59,910 bases of DNA from assembly GCA_020441905.1 (NCBI GenBank), contig JAGRLG010000074.1, positions 1-59,910 of the forward strand, written 5' to 3'. This stretch comes from Rhodobiaceae bacterium (GTDB lineage: Bacteria; Pseudomonadota; Alphaproteobacteria; Rhizobiales; NORP267). Within the stretch, counting starts at the first letter, position 1. Each line of letters opens with the position of its first letter. The translations under genes were made by a program, and so were the position numbers. The notes beneath the pieces are model-generated. The model had not been told where the DNA came from. It saw nothing but the letters and a program-made list of their open reading frames with translations, and searched no databases. Shown here one piece after another: positions 1-8,032 of the stretch.

Positions 1-274
1 CGTCGCCGGCATCATGGCCATAGGTGTCATTGATCTCCTTGAAATGGTCGAGGTCGAGATAGACCAGGCTGGCGCGGGCGCCATAGCGCCGGCCATAGGC
101 GAGGGCACGCTCCAGTTCGCGGACGAATCCGCGCCGGTTGAGCAGCGGCAGCAACGGATCCTCGTCAACCTTGGCCTCCAGTTCGGCGATGCGCCGCCGG
201 GCAAAGGAAAGCTCGGCCCGCAGCCGCTTCACCTCGCCGTCGTCCTGGTCGTCACCACTCTTGCGCGCGCCCAT
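1..274 (-). CDS. GGDEF-domain protein (diguanylate cyclase-like), 3' part missing
   Basis: The reading frame starts at an ATG at 274 and runs off the left edge after 91 residues, so only the N-terminal part is visible. Residues 1-37 are charged and probably helical. From residue 38 the frame reads DEDPLLPLLNRRGF, then LVYLDLDHFKEINDTYGHDA, which is the classic beginning of a GGDEF domain, including the metal-binding Asp in YLDLDHFK. The GGDEF signature itself lies outside the window, so I cannot say whether the enzyme is active. The usual DPLTGLLNRR is DPLLPLLNRR here, a variant seen in many alphaproteobacterial proteins. There is no signal peptide or membrane segment in the visible part, so it is probably cytoplasmic. 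It is divergent from purE. Confidence 0.85.
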   Translation of the reverse strand, partial: MGARKSGDDQDDGEVKRLRAELSFARRRIAELEAKVDEDPLLPLLNRRGFVRELERALAYGRRYGARASLVYLDLDHFKEINDTYGHDAGD

Positions 275-420
275 GTCCCTCACCACAGCGGACAAAGTGC
301 CCGCCGCCCCGAAGATCCCCTCGCCCCAATATAGAACCCAACCGCACCGCTGCGGCAACCCTGCTGGCGGCGGCAGGCGGCCCCGCGGCGCCAATCGCAT
401 GAACGGCGTCATCACAACGC

Positions 421-448
421 TTGCCAGCGCCGTTCGGGTACATATAAT
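421..448 (+). promoter_or_regulatory. sigma-70 promoter for purE-purK
   Basis: A -35 element TTGCCA at 421-426 is separated by 16 bp from a perfect -10 hexamer TATAAT at 443-448. Transcription would begin near 455, giving a leader of about 70 nt before purE. The placement in the divergent gap between the GGDEF gene and purE fits. This is read from sequence only; the start site is inferred. Confidence 0.65.
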
Positions 449-526
449 CGCCCGCTTTCCGCCAAGGCTGAAGCTGCGGCGCAATCAAAAAGCTGATTCC
501 GCGTCGTAAGCACAATGGAGGAAGCG

Positions 527-1024
527 ATGACATCATCGCGGCCGGATGTCGCAATTATCATGGGCAGCCAGTCTGACTGGGCCACCATGCGCCACGCGGC
601 GCAGACGCTGGAGGCGCTGGGCATCTCCCATCAGGCCCGCATCGTCTCCGCCCACCGCACGCCGGAGCGGCTCTATGACTTTGCCCGCTCCGCGCGCGAG
701 CAGGGCTTCAAGGTAATCATCGCCGGCGCCGGCGGCGCCGCCCACCTACCGGGAATGACGGCGGCCCTGACCCCGCTTCCCGTTTTCGGCGTTCCGGTGG
801 AAAGCCGCGCGCTTTCCGGCAAGGACAGCCTGCTCTCGATCGTCCAGATGCCGGCCGGCGTGCCGGTCGGCACCCTGGCCATCGGCACCGCGGGTGCCGT
901 CAATGCCGCGCTGCTGGCGGCCAGCGTCCTCGCACTGTCCGACCCCGCCCTCGCCGCCCGTCTCGACGCCTGGCGTGCCGCCCAGACCGGCGCGGTGGCC
1001 GAAATTCCGCAAGACGATGGCTGA
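527..1024 (+). CDS. purE: N5-carboxyaminoimidazole ribonucleotide mutase PurE
   Basis: Class I PurE, 165 residues, converts N5-CAIR (made by PurK) to CAIR in purine biosynthesis; cytoplasmic. The phosphate-binding loop GSQSDW is at residues 13-18, SAHRTPE with the catalytic His is at 41-47, and a [11 protein letters not shown] loop follows near 75. The start at 527 is chosen because GGAGGAAG (517-524) is a good ribosome binding site for it, while the upstream in-frame ATG at 515 overlaps that site. The stop overlaps the purK start by 8 nt, so the two genes should be translationally coupled. Confidence 0.96.
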   Translation: MTSSRPDVAIIMGSQSDWATMRHAAQTLEALGISHQARIVSAHRTPERLYDFARSAREQGFKVIIAGAGGAAHLPGMTAALTPLPVFGVPVESRALSGKDSLLSIVQMPAGVPVGTLAIGTAGAVNAALLAASVLALSDPALAARLDAWRAAQTGAVAEIPQDDG

Positions 1025-2159
1025 GCCAGGGCGCGCCAGGTCGGCATTGGCGCCGGGAGCCACCATCGGCATTCTCGGTGGCGGCCAGCTCGGCCGCATG
1101 CTGGCCCTTGCCGCCGCGGAACTCGGCCTGCGCACCCATGTTTTCTGCCCCGAGCAGGACAGTCCAGCCTTCGACGTCTGCCGCCGGGTAACGCAGAGCA
1201 GCTATGACAACGAGGCCGCGCTCGACCTGTTCGCCCGCGACGCCGACGCCATCACCTTCGAGTTTGAAAACGTGCCCAGCTCCGCAGTCGCCTTCCTGCG
1301 CGCGCGCCGGCCGGTGCTGCCCGATGAGCGCGCCCTCGACATGGCCCAGGACCGGCTCAAGGAAAAGGAGTTTCTCAGGGCGCTGGGGATCGACGTTGCC
1401 CCCTTCCATCGCATCAACCGCCTTGCCGACATCGCCCCGGCCCTGGCCGAAATCGGCCTGCCGGCGGTGCTGAAAACCCGGCTCTACGGCTATGACGGCA
1501 AGGGCCAGTATGTGCTGCACGACGCTGGCGAGGCTGAGGCCGCCTGGACCGCGGTCGGCGAAACCGCCTCGGTGCTCGAAGCCTTCGTACCCTTCTCGCG
1601 CGAAATCTCGATCATCGCTGCGCGCGGTCAGGACGGCGGCTTCGCCGCCTATGATCCGCCCGAGAACCAGCATCGCGGCCAAATCCTGCGCCGCTCACTG
1701 GCGCCGGCGCCGATATCGCAAGCCCTTGCCGACCAGGCCCGCGACATCGGCCGCCAGGTTGCCGAAGCCATCGACTATGTCGGCGTGCTTGCGGTGGAGC
1801 TGTTCGTCACCGAGGAAAACGGCAAGTCCCGGCTCATCGCCAACGAGATCGCGCCCCGCGTTCACAATTCAGGCCACTGGACGCTGGACGCCTGCGCCGT
1901 GAGCCAGTTCGAACAGCATATCCGCGCCGTTGCCGGATGGCCGCTCGGCCCGACAGCGCGCCATTCAGACGCCGTCATGGACAACCTGATCGGCGACGAC
2001 ATCGACCGCTGGCCGCAGCTTGTCGCTGCCGCCGACACCCGCCTGCACCTCTATGGAAAAACGCAGACCCGCGCCGGGCGCAAGATGGGGCATGCCACCA
2101 GGCTTGCCCCGCTTGGCAGTTTTGGCGCCAATCGGCCTGTCCCCGAAACGGCGGCCTGA
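1017..2159 (+). CDS. purK: N5-carboxyaminoimidazole ribonucleotide synthase PurK
   Basis: ATP-grasp enzyme of 380 residues that carboxylates AIR with ATP and bicarbonate to N5-CAIR, the substrate of PurE. The N-terminal pre-ATP-grasp Rossmann motif [12 protein letters not shown] lies at about 18-29, FEFENVP near 82-88, the ATP-grasp segment [12 protein letters not shown] near 155 and the metal/nucleotide site [14 protein letters not shown] near 280. The open frame continues upstream to 894, but the ATG at 1017 gives the normal length and sits across the purE stop codon, typical of purEK operons. Confidence 0.96.
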   Translation: MAEPGRARSALAPGATIGILGGGQLGRMLALAAAELGLRTHVFCPEQDSPAFDVCRRVTQSSYDNEAALDLFARDADAITFEFENVPSSAVAFLRARRPVLPDERALDMAQDRLKEKEFLRALGIDVAPFHRINRLADIAPALAEIGLPAVLKTRLYGYDGKGQYVLHDAGEAEAAWTAVGETASVLEAFVPFSREISIIAARGQDGGFAAYDPPENQHRGQILRRSLAPAPISQALADQARDIGRQVAEAIDYVGVLAVELFVTEENGKSRLIANEIAPRVHNSGHWTLDACAVSQFEQHIRAVAGWPLGPTARHSDAVMDNLIGDDIDRWPQLVAAADTRLHLYGKTQTRAGRKMGHATRLAPLGSFGANRPVPETAA

Positions 2160-2312
2160 TTGCCAGCCTGACCAGTGGACAAGCCGGACAAGGTTTGCTA
2201 AGGACTCGGCCAAATTCTCCGGACATTACGACTGGGGACCGCATTACCCGTGTGGCCGATTGGCGGCGCGGAAATGACGGCAGCAAGGCAAGCGCTAGAT
2301 ACGGATCCAGAC

Positions 2313-2531
2313 GTGCAGGTACTCGTTCGCGACAACAATGTCGACCAGGCCCTTCGTGCCCTGAAAAAGAAGATGCAGCGCGAGGGCATCTTCCGTGAGA
2401 TGAAGCTCCGCAATTATTACGAGAAGCCGTCGGAAAAGCGCGCTCGTGAAAAGGCTGAGGCCGTGCGCCGGGCAAGGAAGCTTGCGCGCAAGCGGGCCCA
2501 GCGCGAAGGCGTGACGCCCCACGGCCACTAG
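2313..2531 (+). CDS. rpsU: 30S ribosomal protein S21
   Basis: Small basic ribosomal protein S21, 72 residues if it starts at the GTG at 2313. The read-through [19 protein letters not shown] followed by [20 protein letters not shown] is the family signature, and the C-terminus is the usual Arg/Lys-rich tail. The frame is open further up to 2250, with an ATG at 2274; I prefer 2313 because family members begin at this point, although the ribosome binding site there is weak. S21 helps 30S subunits initiate translation. It stands alone between purK and a TPR lipoprotein gene. Confidence 0.92.
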   Translation: MQVLVRDNNVDQALRALKKKMQREGIFREMKLRNYYEKPSEKRAREKAEAVRRARKLARKRAQREGVTPHGH

Positions 2532-2652
2532 GCTGCCCGGCCCCCTCACCTTCCATCACCGCCCCCAACGCCAATGGCCGCAACGGCCGGACGCGCTGCC
2601 GGGGCTTGATTCGCTGCCGTAAAGTGTGAAACGGTTCGGCTTGAAGATCGAT

Positions 2653-2677
2653 GCCCGGATTGTTCCGGGCTGTTTTC
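2653..2677 (+). terminator. possible intrinsic terminator after rpsU
   Basis: A 6-bp stem GCCCGG/CCGGGC (2653-2658 and 2665-2670) with a 6-nt loop is followed directly by TGTTTT. It lies 120 nt beyond the rpsU stop and about 10 nt before the next gene, so it could end rpsU transcripts or act in the leader of the TPR gene. Confidence 0.45.
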
Positions 2678-2687
2678 GGGCGGCGCG

Positions 2688-3605
2688 ATGATTGCAGCGA
2701 GTACAGTATTGGGTAGAGCGGGCGCGGCGGGCGCGCGTGTCGCGGCGTTGATCGTGCTGGCCGCCGCGATAGCCGCATGCAGCCGCGCCGGGGCCCTGAC
2801 CGCCTACAGCACCGAGGGCACCAGCGCCGCGCAGCAGAGCCGCACCATTGTCTCCTTGAATCGTATTACCCAAAGCGATCAGGGTGACGCCGGCGCCCTC
2901 AACAAGCGTGGCACCGCTTTCGGCAATGCCGGCAGATACGACAAGGCGCTGGCCGATTTTTCCGCCGCCATCGCCGCCAATCCGGAATTTCACCAGGCAT
3001 ATGCCAATCGCGGGCTGGTCTATATCCAGCTTGGCGATCTGGCCAGGGCCGAGGCCGATTTTGCCCAGGCGCTGACCCTGTCGCCGGACTATGGACCGGC
3101 CCTGATCGGGCGCGGCGACGTCTATCGCCTGCGCAAGCAATTCGCGCCCGCCCGCGCCGACTACGACCGCGCCCTCAGCCTCGACGGCACGAATGCCCGC
3201 GCCTATTACAGCCGCGCCCTCATCCTCCAGGCCCAGGGCCTCGGCAAACGCGCCCTGGCCGATTTCACCCAGGCCATGGAGCTAGACCCCAAGGCCGCCG
3301 AACCCCGTTATGCCCGCGCCCTGAGCTATATTGCCGCCAACCGGCTGGACGAGGCGCTGAGCGACCTCGATGCCGCCGTCCGCCTTGAAAACGGCCACGC
3401 CCAGGCCTGGGCGACGCGTGGCGCCGTGCTCGAACGGCGCCGCGACTTGAGTGCGGCGCGCATTTCCTATGCCCGCGCCCTGGCGCTCGATCCTGGCAAT
3501 GCCATGGCGCGCGCCGGATTTGACCGCATTTCCGGCATCCTTCCCGGCCTGGCCACCGCCGACAATGAAATCGACAGGAATGACACCGGGTCCTGGCTGC
3601 GCTAG
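2688..3605 (+). CDS. TPR-repeat lipoprotein (NlpI-like)
   Basis: A 305-residue protein with a lipoprotein signal: a hydrophobic stretch at about 18-30 ends in a lipobox with Cys31 (AIAAC). The mature part contains at least six consecutive tetratricopeptide repeats (for example ADFSAAIAANPEFHQAYANRG, whose pattern recurs about every 34 residues to residue 280). TPR lipoproteins of this kind anchor to the periplasmic face of a membrane and act as scaffolds; NlpI, which brings peptidoglycan hydrolases together, is the best-known one. I see no direct evidence for partners. The stop codon overlaps the stop of the convergent gene. Confidence 0.8.
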   Translation: MIAASTVLGRAGAAGARVAALIVLAAAIAACSRAGALTAYSTEGTSAAQQSRTIVSLNRITQSDQGDAGALNKRGTAFGNAGRYDKALADFSAAIAANPEFHQAYANRGLVYIQLGDLARAEADFAQALTLSPDYGPALIGRGDVYRLRKQFAPARADYDRALSLDGTNARAYYSRALILQAQGLGKRALADFTQAMELDPKAAEPRYARALSYIAANRLDEALSDLDAAVRLENGHAQAWATRGAVLERRRDLSAARISYARALALDPGNAMARAGFDRISGILPGLATADNEIDRNDTGSWLR

Positions 3606-4486
3606 ACGCCGCTCCGGCCTGGCGTAAAGGCGCCAGGCAATTCGGCTGGCGGAGCCGCCATGCCGCCAGCCACGCAGCGCAGCCCGGAAATGCCGCAATT
3701 GCGCGCCGTTGCAGCCATGGCCGCGGTGCGCGCCAGGCGGACCGCCTCATCGCCTACCTGCTCGGCCACGAAATCCTCCAGCGGCGCCCGGCTGGCCAGA
3801 TGGCGGCGCAGGCCGTCAAGGATCTCGCGCTGGGAACGGGCGCTCAGCCTCGAGCCTTCCGCCCTGAAGGCGGTAAGGCGCAGCGGCGCCCCCGATGGCG
3901 CATGGACCCCCCGCATCGAGATATAGGCAAGGCCGGCGTCGAGCCCGAGGCCGCCTCCGAAATCGAGCCGGTGGCCGGAAACCAGGGCCAGGGCGTAGTT
4001 CTTGCCCAGCGCCTCGCTGGCATTGAGGCAGGCCAGCGCGTCGGCATCGACAAAGGCGACATGGAGCAGGCTTACCGCCCCCGCCTCCCCGGCCAGGGTG
4101 CCCGGCACCGGACCATAGCTTGAAACATGGGCCGAATAGGCCGCGACCAGCCCGTGGGCGCGCGCCAGCAGCACCGGAAATTCGCTTTCGAGGCCAGCTT
4201 CGGAAAATTTGCTCCTGAGTCTCAGGAAGGAGGCATTGGAGCCGGCGGCGATAAGCGGTACCCGCGCGCCATAGCGCCTGATGCCGCCGCCTTCGGCCTC
4301 GATCTCGAGGTCGGCCAGCGGCGCCGTCTCCGGCCCCGCCGGAAAGTGCGACAGCCGGCGCAGCTTCAACGGCAGCGGCGCCTCGCTGCCGGCGCCGAAG
4401 ACGAAGCCGAAATCCGGTGGCTGGTAGGGATAGGCAAGGGCGCGGGCGAGAATTTCGCCCGGCGCCCCGCTGGTCTTGGTCGTCAT
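3602..4486 (-). CDS. uncharacterised conserved-looking protein, last gene of the pnt cluster
   Basis: A 294-residue protein I do not assign to a known function. It has no signal peptide or membrane segment. Distinctive runs are GGGIRRYGARVPLIAAGSNA (about 65-85), AYSAHVSSYGPVPGTLAGEA (about 116-135) and LNASEALGKNYALALVSGHR (about 154-173), which look like conserved cores rather than random coding. The C-terminus has two Cys (NCGISGLRC). It starts 40 nt after the pntB stop on the same strand and shares its codon style, so it is probably cotranscribed with the transhydrogenase. A role in NAD(P)-related metabolism is only a context-based guess. Confidence 0.7.
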   Translation of the reverse strand: MTTKTSGAPGEILARALAYPYQPPDFGFVFGAGSEAPLPLKLRRLSHFPAGPETAPLADLEIEAEGGGIRRYGARVPLIAAGSNASFLRLRSKFSEAGLESEFPVLLARAHGLVAAYSAHVSSYGPVPGTLAGEAGAVSLLHVAFVDADALACLNASEALGKNYALALVSGHRLDFGGGLGLDAGLAYISMRGVHAPSGAPLRLTAFRAEGSRLSARSQREILDGLRRHLASRAPLEDFVAEQVGDEAVRLARTAAMAATARNCGISGLRCVAGGMAAPPAELPGAFTPGRSGV

Positions 4487-4526
4487 GGCCCTCAGAGCGC
4501 AGGCCGGGCCGGCCGGCCTTCCCGGA

Positions 4527-5924
4527 TCAAAGATCCTTGACGATCGATTCCGTCATCTTCTTGGCATCGCCGAACAGCATCATCGTGTTGTCGCGGAAAA
4601 ACAGTTCGTTCTCGATGCCGGCATAGCCCGAGCTCATCGAGCGCTTGACGAACAATACCGTCTTGGCCTTTTCGACATCGAGCACCGGCATGCCGAAAAT
4701 CGGCGAGGTCTGGTCGGTCTTGGCCGCCGGATTGGTGACGTCGTTGGCGCCGATGACATAGGCGACATCGGCCTGGGAGAACTCGGAATTGATGTCCTCC
4801 AGTTCGAACACCTCGTCATAGGGCACATTGGCTTCCGCCAGCAGCACGTTCATGTGCCCCGGCATGCGTCCGGCCACCGGGTGAATGGCGTATTTGACCT
4901 CCACTCCCTCGGCCTTGAGCAGGTCGGCCATTTCGCGCACCGCGTGCTGGGCCTGGGCCACCGCCATGCCGTAGCCCGGAACGATGATGACCTTGCTGGC
5001 GTTCTTCATGATGAAGGCGGCATCGTCCGCCGAGCCGCGCTTGACCGGGCGCTGCTCGACCGCGCCGGCCGCGCCCGCCGCCACCTCGCCGCCGAAACCG
5101 CCGAGAATGACGTTGAAGAAGGAGCGGTTCATGCCCTTGCACATGATGTAGGACAGGATGGCGCCCGACGAGCCGACCAGGGCGCCGGTGATGATCAGCG
5201 CCGTATTGCCCAGGGTGAAGCCGATGCCCGCCGCCGCCCAGCCCGAATAGGAGTTGAGCATCGACACCACCACCGGCATGTCGGCGCCACCGATCGGAAT
5301 GATGATGAGCACCCCGAGCGCGAAGGACAGCAGCGCGATCATCCAGAAGGCGGTGTGGCTCTCGCTCATCGTGAACCAGACGATGAGCAGCACCAGCAGG
5401 ATGCCGAGGCCGAGATTGAGCAGGTGCTGGCCGGGGAACACCACCGGCGCGCCCGAAACCAGGCCCTGGAGCTTGGTGAAGGCGATCACCGAGCCGGTGA
5501 AAGTCACCGCGCCGATGGCGACGCCAAGCGACATTTCGACCAGGCTGGCGCCGTGGATATCCCCCGCCGATCCGATGCCGAAGGCCTGGGGCGCATAGAG
5601 CGCGGCGGCCGCCACAAGGACTGCCGCGAGGCCGACCAGCGAATGGAAGGCGGCGACCAGCTGCGGCATCGCCGTCATGGCGATGCGGTTGGCGGTTACC
5701 GCGCCGATGCCGCCGCCAATGGCGATGCCGGCGACGATCATGCCCCAGCCGAGAAAGCCGCCGGGCGCGGCCCAGACCAGGGTCGTCACCACGGCTATGG
5801 TCATGCCGACGATGCCGAAGAGGTTGCCGCGGCGCGACGAGTCGGGGTGCGACAGCCCGCGCAGGGCCATGATGAACAGGACCCCGGAGACGAGATAGAG
5901 AACAGCGACGATATTTGCGGACAT
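4527..5924 (-). CDS. pntB: NAD(P) transhydrogenase subunit beta
   Basis: The 465-residue beta subunit of the proton-translocating transhydrogenase, in the inner membrane. Residues 1-260 hold about eight to nine transmembrane helices (domain II). The C-terminal domain III binds NADP(H): GYGMAVAQAQHAVREMADLL near 310, HPVAGRMPGHMNVLLAEA near 340, GANDVTNP near 385 and KRSMSSGYAGIENELF near 425. With PntAA and PntAB it couples proton flow to NADPH formation from NADH. It begins 3 nt after the pntAB stop. Confidence 0.97.
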   Translation of the reverse strand: MSANIVAVLYLVSGVLFIMALRGLSHPDSSRRGNLFGIVGMTIAVVTTLVWAAPGGFLGWGMIVAGIAIGGGIGAVTANRIAMTAMPQLVAAFHSLVGLAAVLVAAAALYAPQAFGIGSAGDIHGASLVEMSLGVAIGAVTFTGSVIAFTKLQGLVSGAPVVFPGQHLLNLGLGILLVLLIVWFTMSESHTAFWMIALLSFALGVLIIIPIGGADMPVVVSMLNSYSGWAAAGIGFTLGNTALIITGALVGSSGAILSYIMCKGMNRSFFNVILGGFGGEVAAGAAGAVEQRPVKRGSADDAAFIMKNASKVIIVPGYGMAVAQAQHAVREMADLLKAEGVEVKYAIHPVAGRMPGHMNVLLAEANVPYDEVFELEDINSEFSQADVAYVIGANDVTNPAAKTDQTSPIFGMPVLDVEKAKTVLFVKRSMSSGYAGIENELFFRDNTMMLFGDAKKMTESIVKDL

Positions 5925-5927
5925 CGG

Positions 5928-6383
5928 CTAGCCCCTGTCCTTTTTCTTGTACATGGCGAGCATGCGCTGGGTGACCAGAAAGCCGCCGAAAATATTGACC
6001 GAGGCCAGGATCAGGGCGAAGAACCCGAACAGGCGAGCCGTTCCCCCGCCCTCTCCCGCCGCCGCCACATCGACGCCGACGGCGAGCAGCGCGCCGACCA
6101 CGATCACCGACGAAATGGCGTTGGTGACCGACATCAGCGGCGTATGCAGGGCCGGAGTCACGCTCCAGACCACGTAATAGCCGACGAAGATCGCCAGCAC
6201 GAAGATCGAAAGGCGGAATACGAAGGGATCGATACCGGTACCCCCGGTGATCGCCTCGGCGGTGGCCTGCACGGCGGCGGCCGCCGCTTCGGCGTAGCTT
6301 TCGGCTGCCTGCGCCGCTTCCTTGGCGGCGTGGGCGGCGGCCCGGGCGCGTTCCAGCGCCTCGGCAGGGGACAGTTCGCTCAT
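5928..6383 (-). CDS. pntAB: NAD(P) transhydrogenase subunit alpha, part 2 (membrane domain)
   Basis: A 151-residue subunit with an unusually Ala/Glu-rich coiled N-terminus ([20 protein letters not shown], about 10-29) followed by four hydrophobic helices from about residue 52 to 140. This corresponds to the membrane part of the alpha subunit, which is a separate gene in alphaproteobacteria (three-subunit enzyme). The ATG at 6383 is chosen because GGAGGCAAGGC lies directly upstream and because its ATGA overlaps the pntAA stop; the frame is open to 6425 without support. Confidence 0.95.
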   Translation of the reverse strand: MSELSPAEALERARAAAHAAKEAAQAAESYAEAAAAAVQATAEAITGGTGIDPFVFRLSIFVLAIFVGYYVVWSVTPALHTPLMSVTNAISSVIVVGALLAVGVDVAAAGEGGGTARLFGFFALILASVNIFGGFLVTQRMLAMYKKKDRG

Positions 6384-7528
6384 GCCTTGCCTCCATTCGC
6401 GGCATCCAGCAGCGGATGCACGCACTTTCCGCCGCTGGTCAGGGTGATGGCCTTGACGATCTCGTCTTCCGGGTCGACCGCCAGTTTCTTGGCCTCGCCG
6501 TCAACCAGCGTTTCGATCAGGGCATAGAGGTTGCGGGCGTAAAGCCCGGAAGCGGAGGCGGCGACGCGCCCGGCCACATTGGTATAGCCGATGATCCGCA
6601 CCCCCTTGTGGTCAATGACCCTGCCCGGCTTGGACAGCGGGCAATTGCCGCCGCGCTCGACCGCCAGATCGACGATCACCGAGCCCGGCGCCATGGATTC
6701 GACCATTTCCTTGCTCACCAGCACCGGCGCCGGACGGCCGGGAATGAGCGCCGTGGTGATGACAATGTCCTGCTTGGCGATATGGCTCGCGACCAGTTCG
6801 GCCTGTTTCTTCTTGTAGGCGTCCGACATTTCCTTGGCATAGCCCGCCGCCGTTTCCGCCTGCTTGAATTCCTCGTCCTCCACGGCGACGAACTTGGCGC
6901 CCAGCGAGGCCACCTGCTCCTTGGCCGCCGGGCGCACGTCGGTTGCCGTCACCATGCCGCCGAGGCGGCGCGCGGTGGCAATGGCCTGAAGGCCGGCAAC
7001 GCCGGCGCCCATGACGAAAACCTTGGCCGGCGACACCGTGCCGGCGGCGGTCATCATCATCGGCATGGCGCGGTCGAACACCTCCGCCGCGTCGATCACC
7101 GCCCTGTAGCCGGCCAGGTTGGCCTGGCTGGAGAGCACGTCCATCACCTGGGCGCGGGTAATACGCGGCATCAGTTCCATCGCCATGGCCGAAACGCCGG
7201 TCTTGGCGATGGCGCCGAAGGCCTTGGCATCGTCCCACACATCCATGATGCCGATGACCAGCGCACCCTTCTTGTAGCCCGCCGCCTCCTCGGCGCTGGG
7301 CCGGCGTACCTTGATGACGACATCGGCATCCTTGACCACCGCATCGGCGCTCTTGGCGATCGTGGCCCCGGCATCCGAATAGGCCTTGTCGAGAATGCGC
7401 GAACGCTCGCCGGCGCCGGCCTGTACCGACACCTTGAATCCGAGCGCAATGAATTTCTTGACCGTTTCGGGCGTCGCCGCGACGCGCGCTTCGTCCTTGG
7501 CCGATTCGGCCGGTACCCCGAGTTTCAT
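6380..7528 (-). CDS. pntAA: NAD(P) transhydrogenase subunit alpha, part 1
   Basis: A 382-residue soluble NAD(H)-binding domain I of the transhydrogenase. It opens [20 protein letters not shown], the family start, contains RPSAEEA near 75, [12 protein letters not shown] near 120 and the NAD-binding Rossmann loop [18 protein letters not shown] near 173 followed by TATDVRP. It associates peripherally with PntAB/PntB and passes hydride from NADH. It lies 19 nt after a small membrane-protein gene and overlaps pntAB by 4 nt. Confidence 0.97.
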   Translation of the reverse strand: MKLGVPAESAKDEARVAATPETVKKFIALGFKVSVQAGAGERSRILDKAYSDAGATIAKSADAVVKDADVVIKVRRPSAEEAAGYKKGALVIGIMDVWDDAKAFGAIAKTGVSAMAMELMPRITRAQVMDVLSSQANLAGYRAVIDAAEVFDRAMPMMMTAAGTVSPAKVFVMGAGVAGLQAIATARRLGGMVTATDVRPAAKEQVASLGAKFVAVEDEEFKQAETAAGYAKEMSDAYKKKQAELVASHIAKQDIVITTALIPGRPAPVLVSKEMVESMAPGSVIVDLAVERGGNCPLSKPGRVIDHKGVRIIGYTNVAGRVAASASGLYARNLYALIETLVDGEAKKLAVDPEDEIVKAITLTSGGKCVHPLLDAANGGKA

Positions 7529-7547
7529 GTAATTCTGCCCGGAAAGT

Positions 7548-7826
7548 TTAAAGGGTGACTACGGTGAGGGCGATCATGGCCGCCAGCACGACCAGGCTCG
7601 CCGTCCATGACAGGCTGGAGAGAAGGGACATGGCGACCAGCGCCAGACCGACGATGAGGCCGATGGCGCCGATCCAGAACGCCGTTCCGCCGATCACCGT
7701 CATCGCCGCCAGGGCGACCACGATCATCGCGCAGGCGATAACGCCGCCGGCGGCCAGGCGAACAAAGGAATGATAGGTATCCTGATGCGCGGACATATCG
7801 CCGCCTACGGATGTCCCGTGAGCCAT
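7548..7826 (-). CDS. small membrane protein with aa3-type oxidase subunit IV-like segment, first gene of the pnt operon
   Basis: A 92-residue protein starting at the ATG at 7826, which has a good ribosome binding site (AAGGGGGAGAAG). The segment HQDTYHSFVRLAAGGVIAC resembles the bacterial aa3-type cytochrome c oxidase subunit IV family (H-x-x-T-Y-x-x-F followed by a membrane helix). Unlike the classic single-helix subunit, hydrophobicity here suggests three helices (about 22-45, 47-66, 72-92). No oxidase genes are in the window; instead it leads the pntAA-pntAB-pntB genes with a 19-nt gap. It may therefore serve the transhydrogenase or the membrane energy state rather than an oxidase (inference). 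Confidence 0.8.
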   Translation of the reverse strand: MAHGTSVGGDMSAHQDTYHSFVRLAAGGVIACAMIVVALAAMTVIGGTAFWIGAIGLIVGLALVAMSLLSSLSWTASLVVLAAMIALTVVTL

Positions 7827-7902
7827 GGCTTCTCCCCCTTTTGCCGGCAGCACCCGGCTTCTTGCCTGGCGCCATCGCCAAATCCGTTCTGTTTCGCCGC
7901 CC

Positions 7903-7930
7903 TTTATAGCAGACCTATGGGCGGCGGCAA
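7903..7930 (-). promoter_or_regulatory. sigma-70-like promoter for the pnt operon
   Basis: On the minus strand TTGCCG (7930-7925) is followed after 16 bp by TATAAA (7908-7903). Transcription would begin near 7896, giving a leader of about 70 nt to the ATG at 7826. The -10 matches well and the -35 reasonably; no experimental data. Confidence 0.5.
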
Positions 7931-8032
7931 CGTGCACCTTATTTGCATCCAAAACCGGTCCACAACAAAGGTGGCTCCCGTTCCCGACCGGCCCAAGAGC
8001 GCGGGAACCCCCCTGCCGCCGCCGGCCGGCCG

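Noticed and set aside
4476..6527. 683-residue plus-strand frame over pntB and pntAB
   Set aside because: Shadow of the transhydrogenase genes; its translation is Asp/Gly/His-rich low complexity without motifs.
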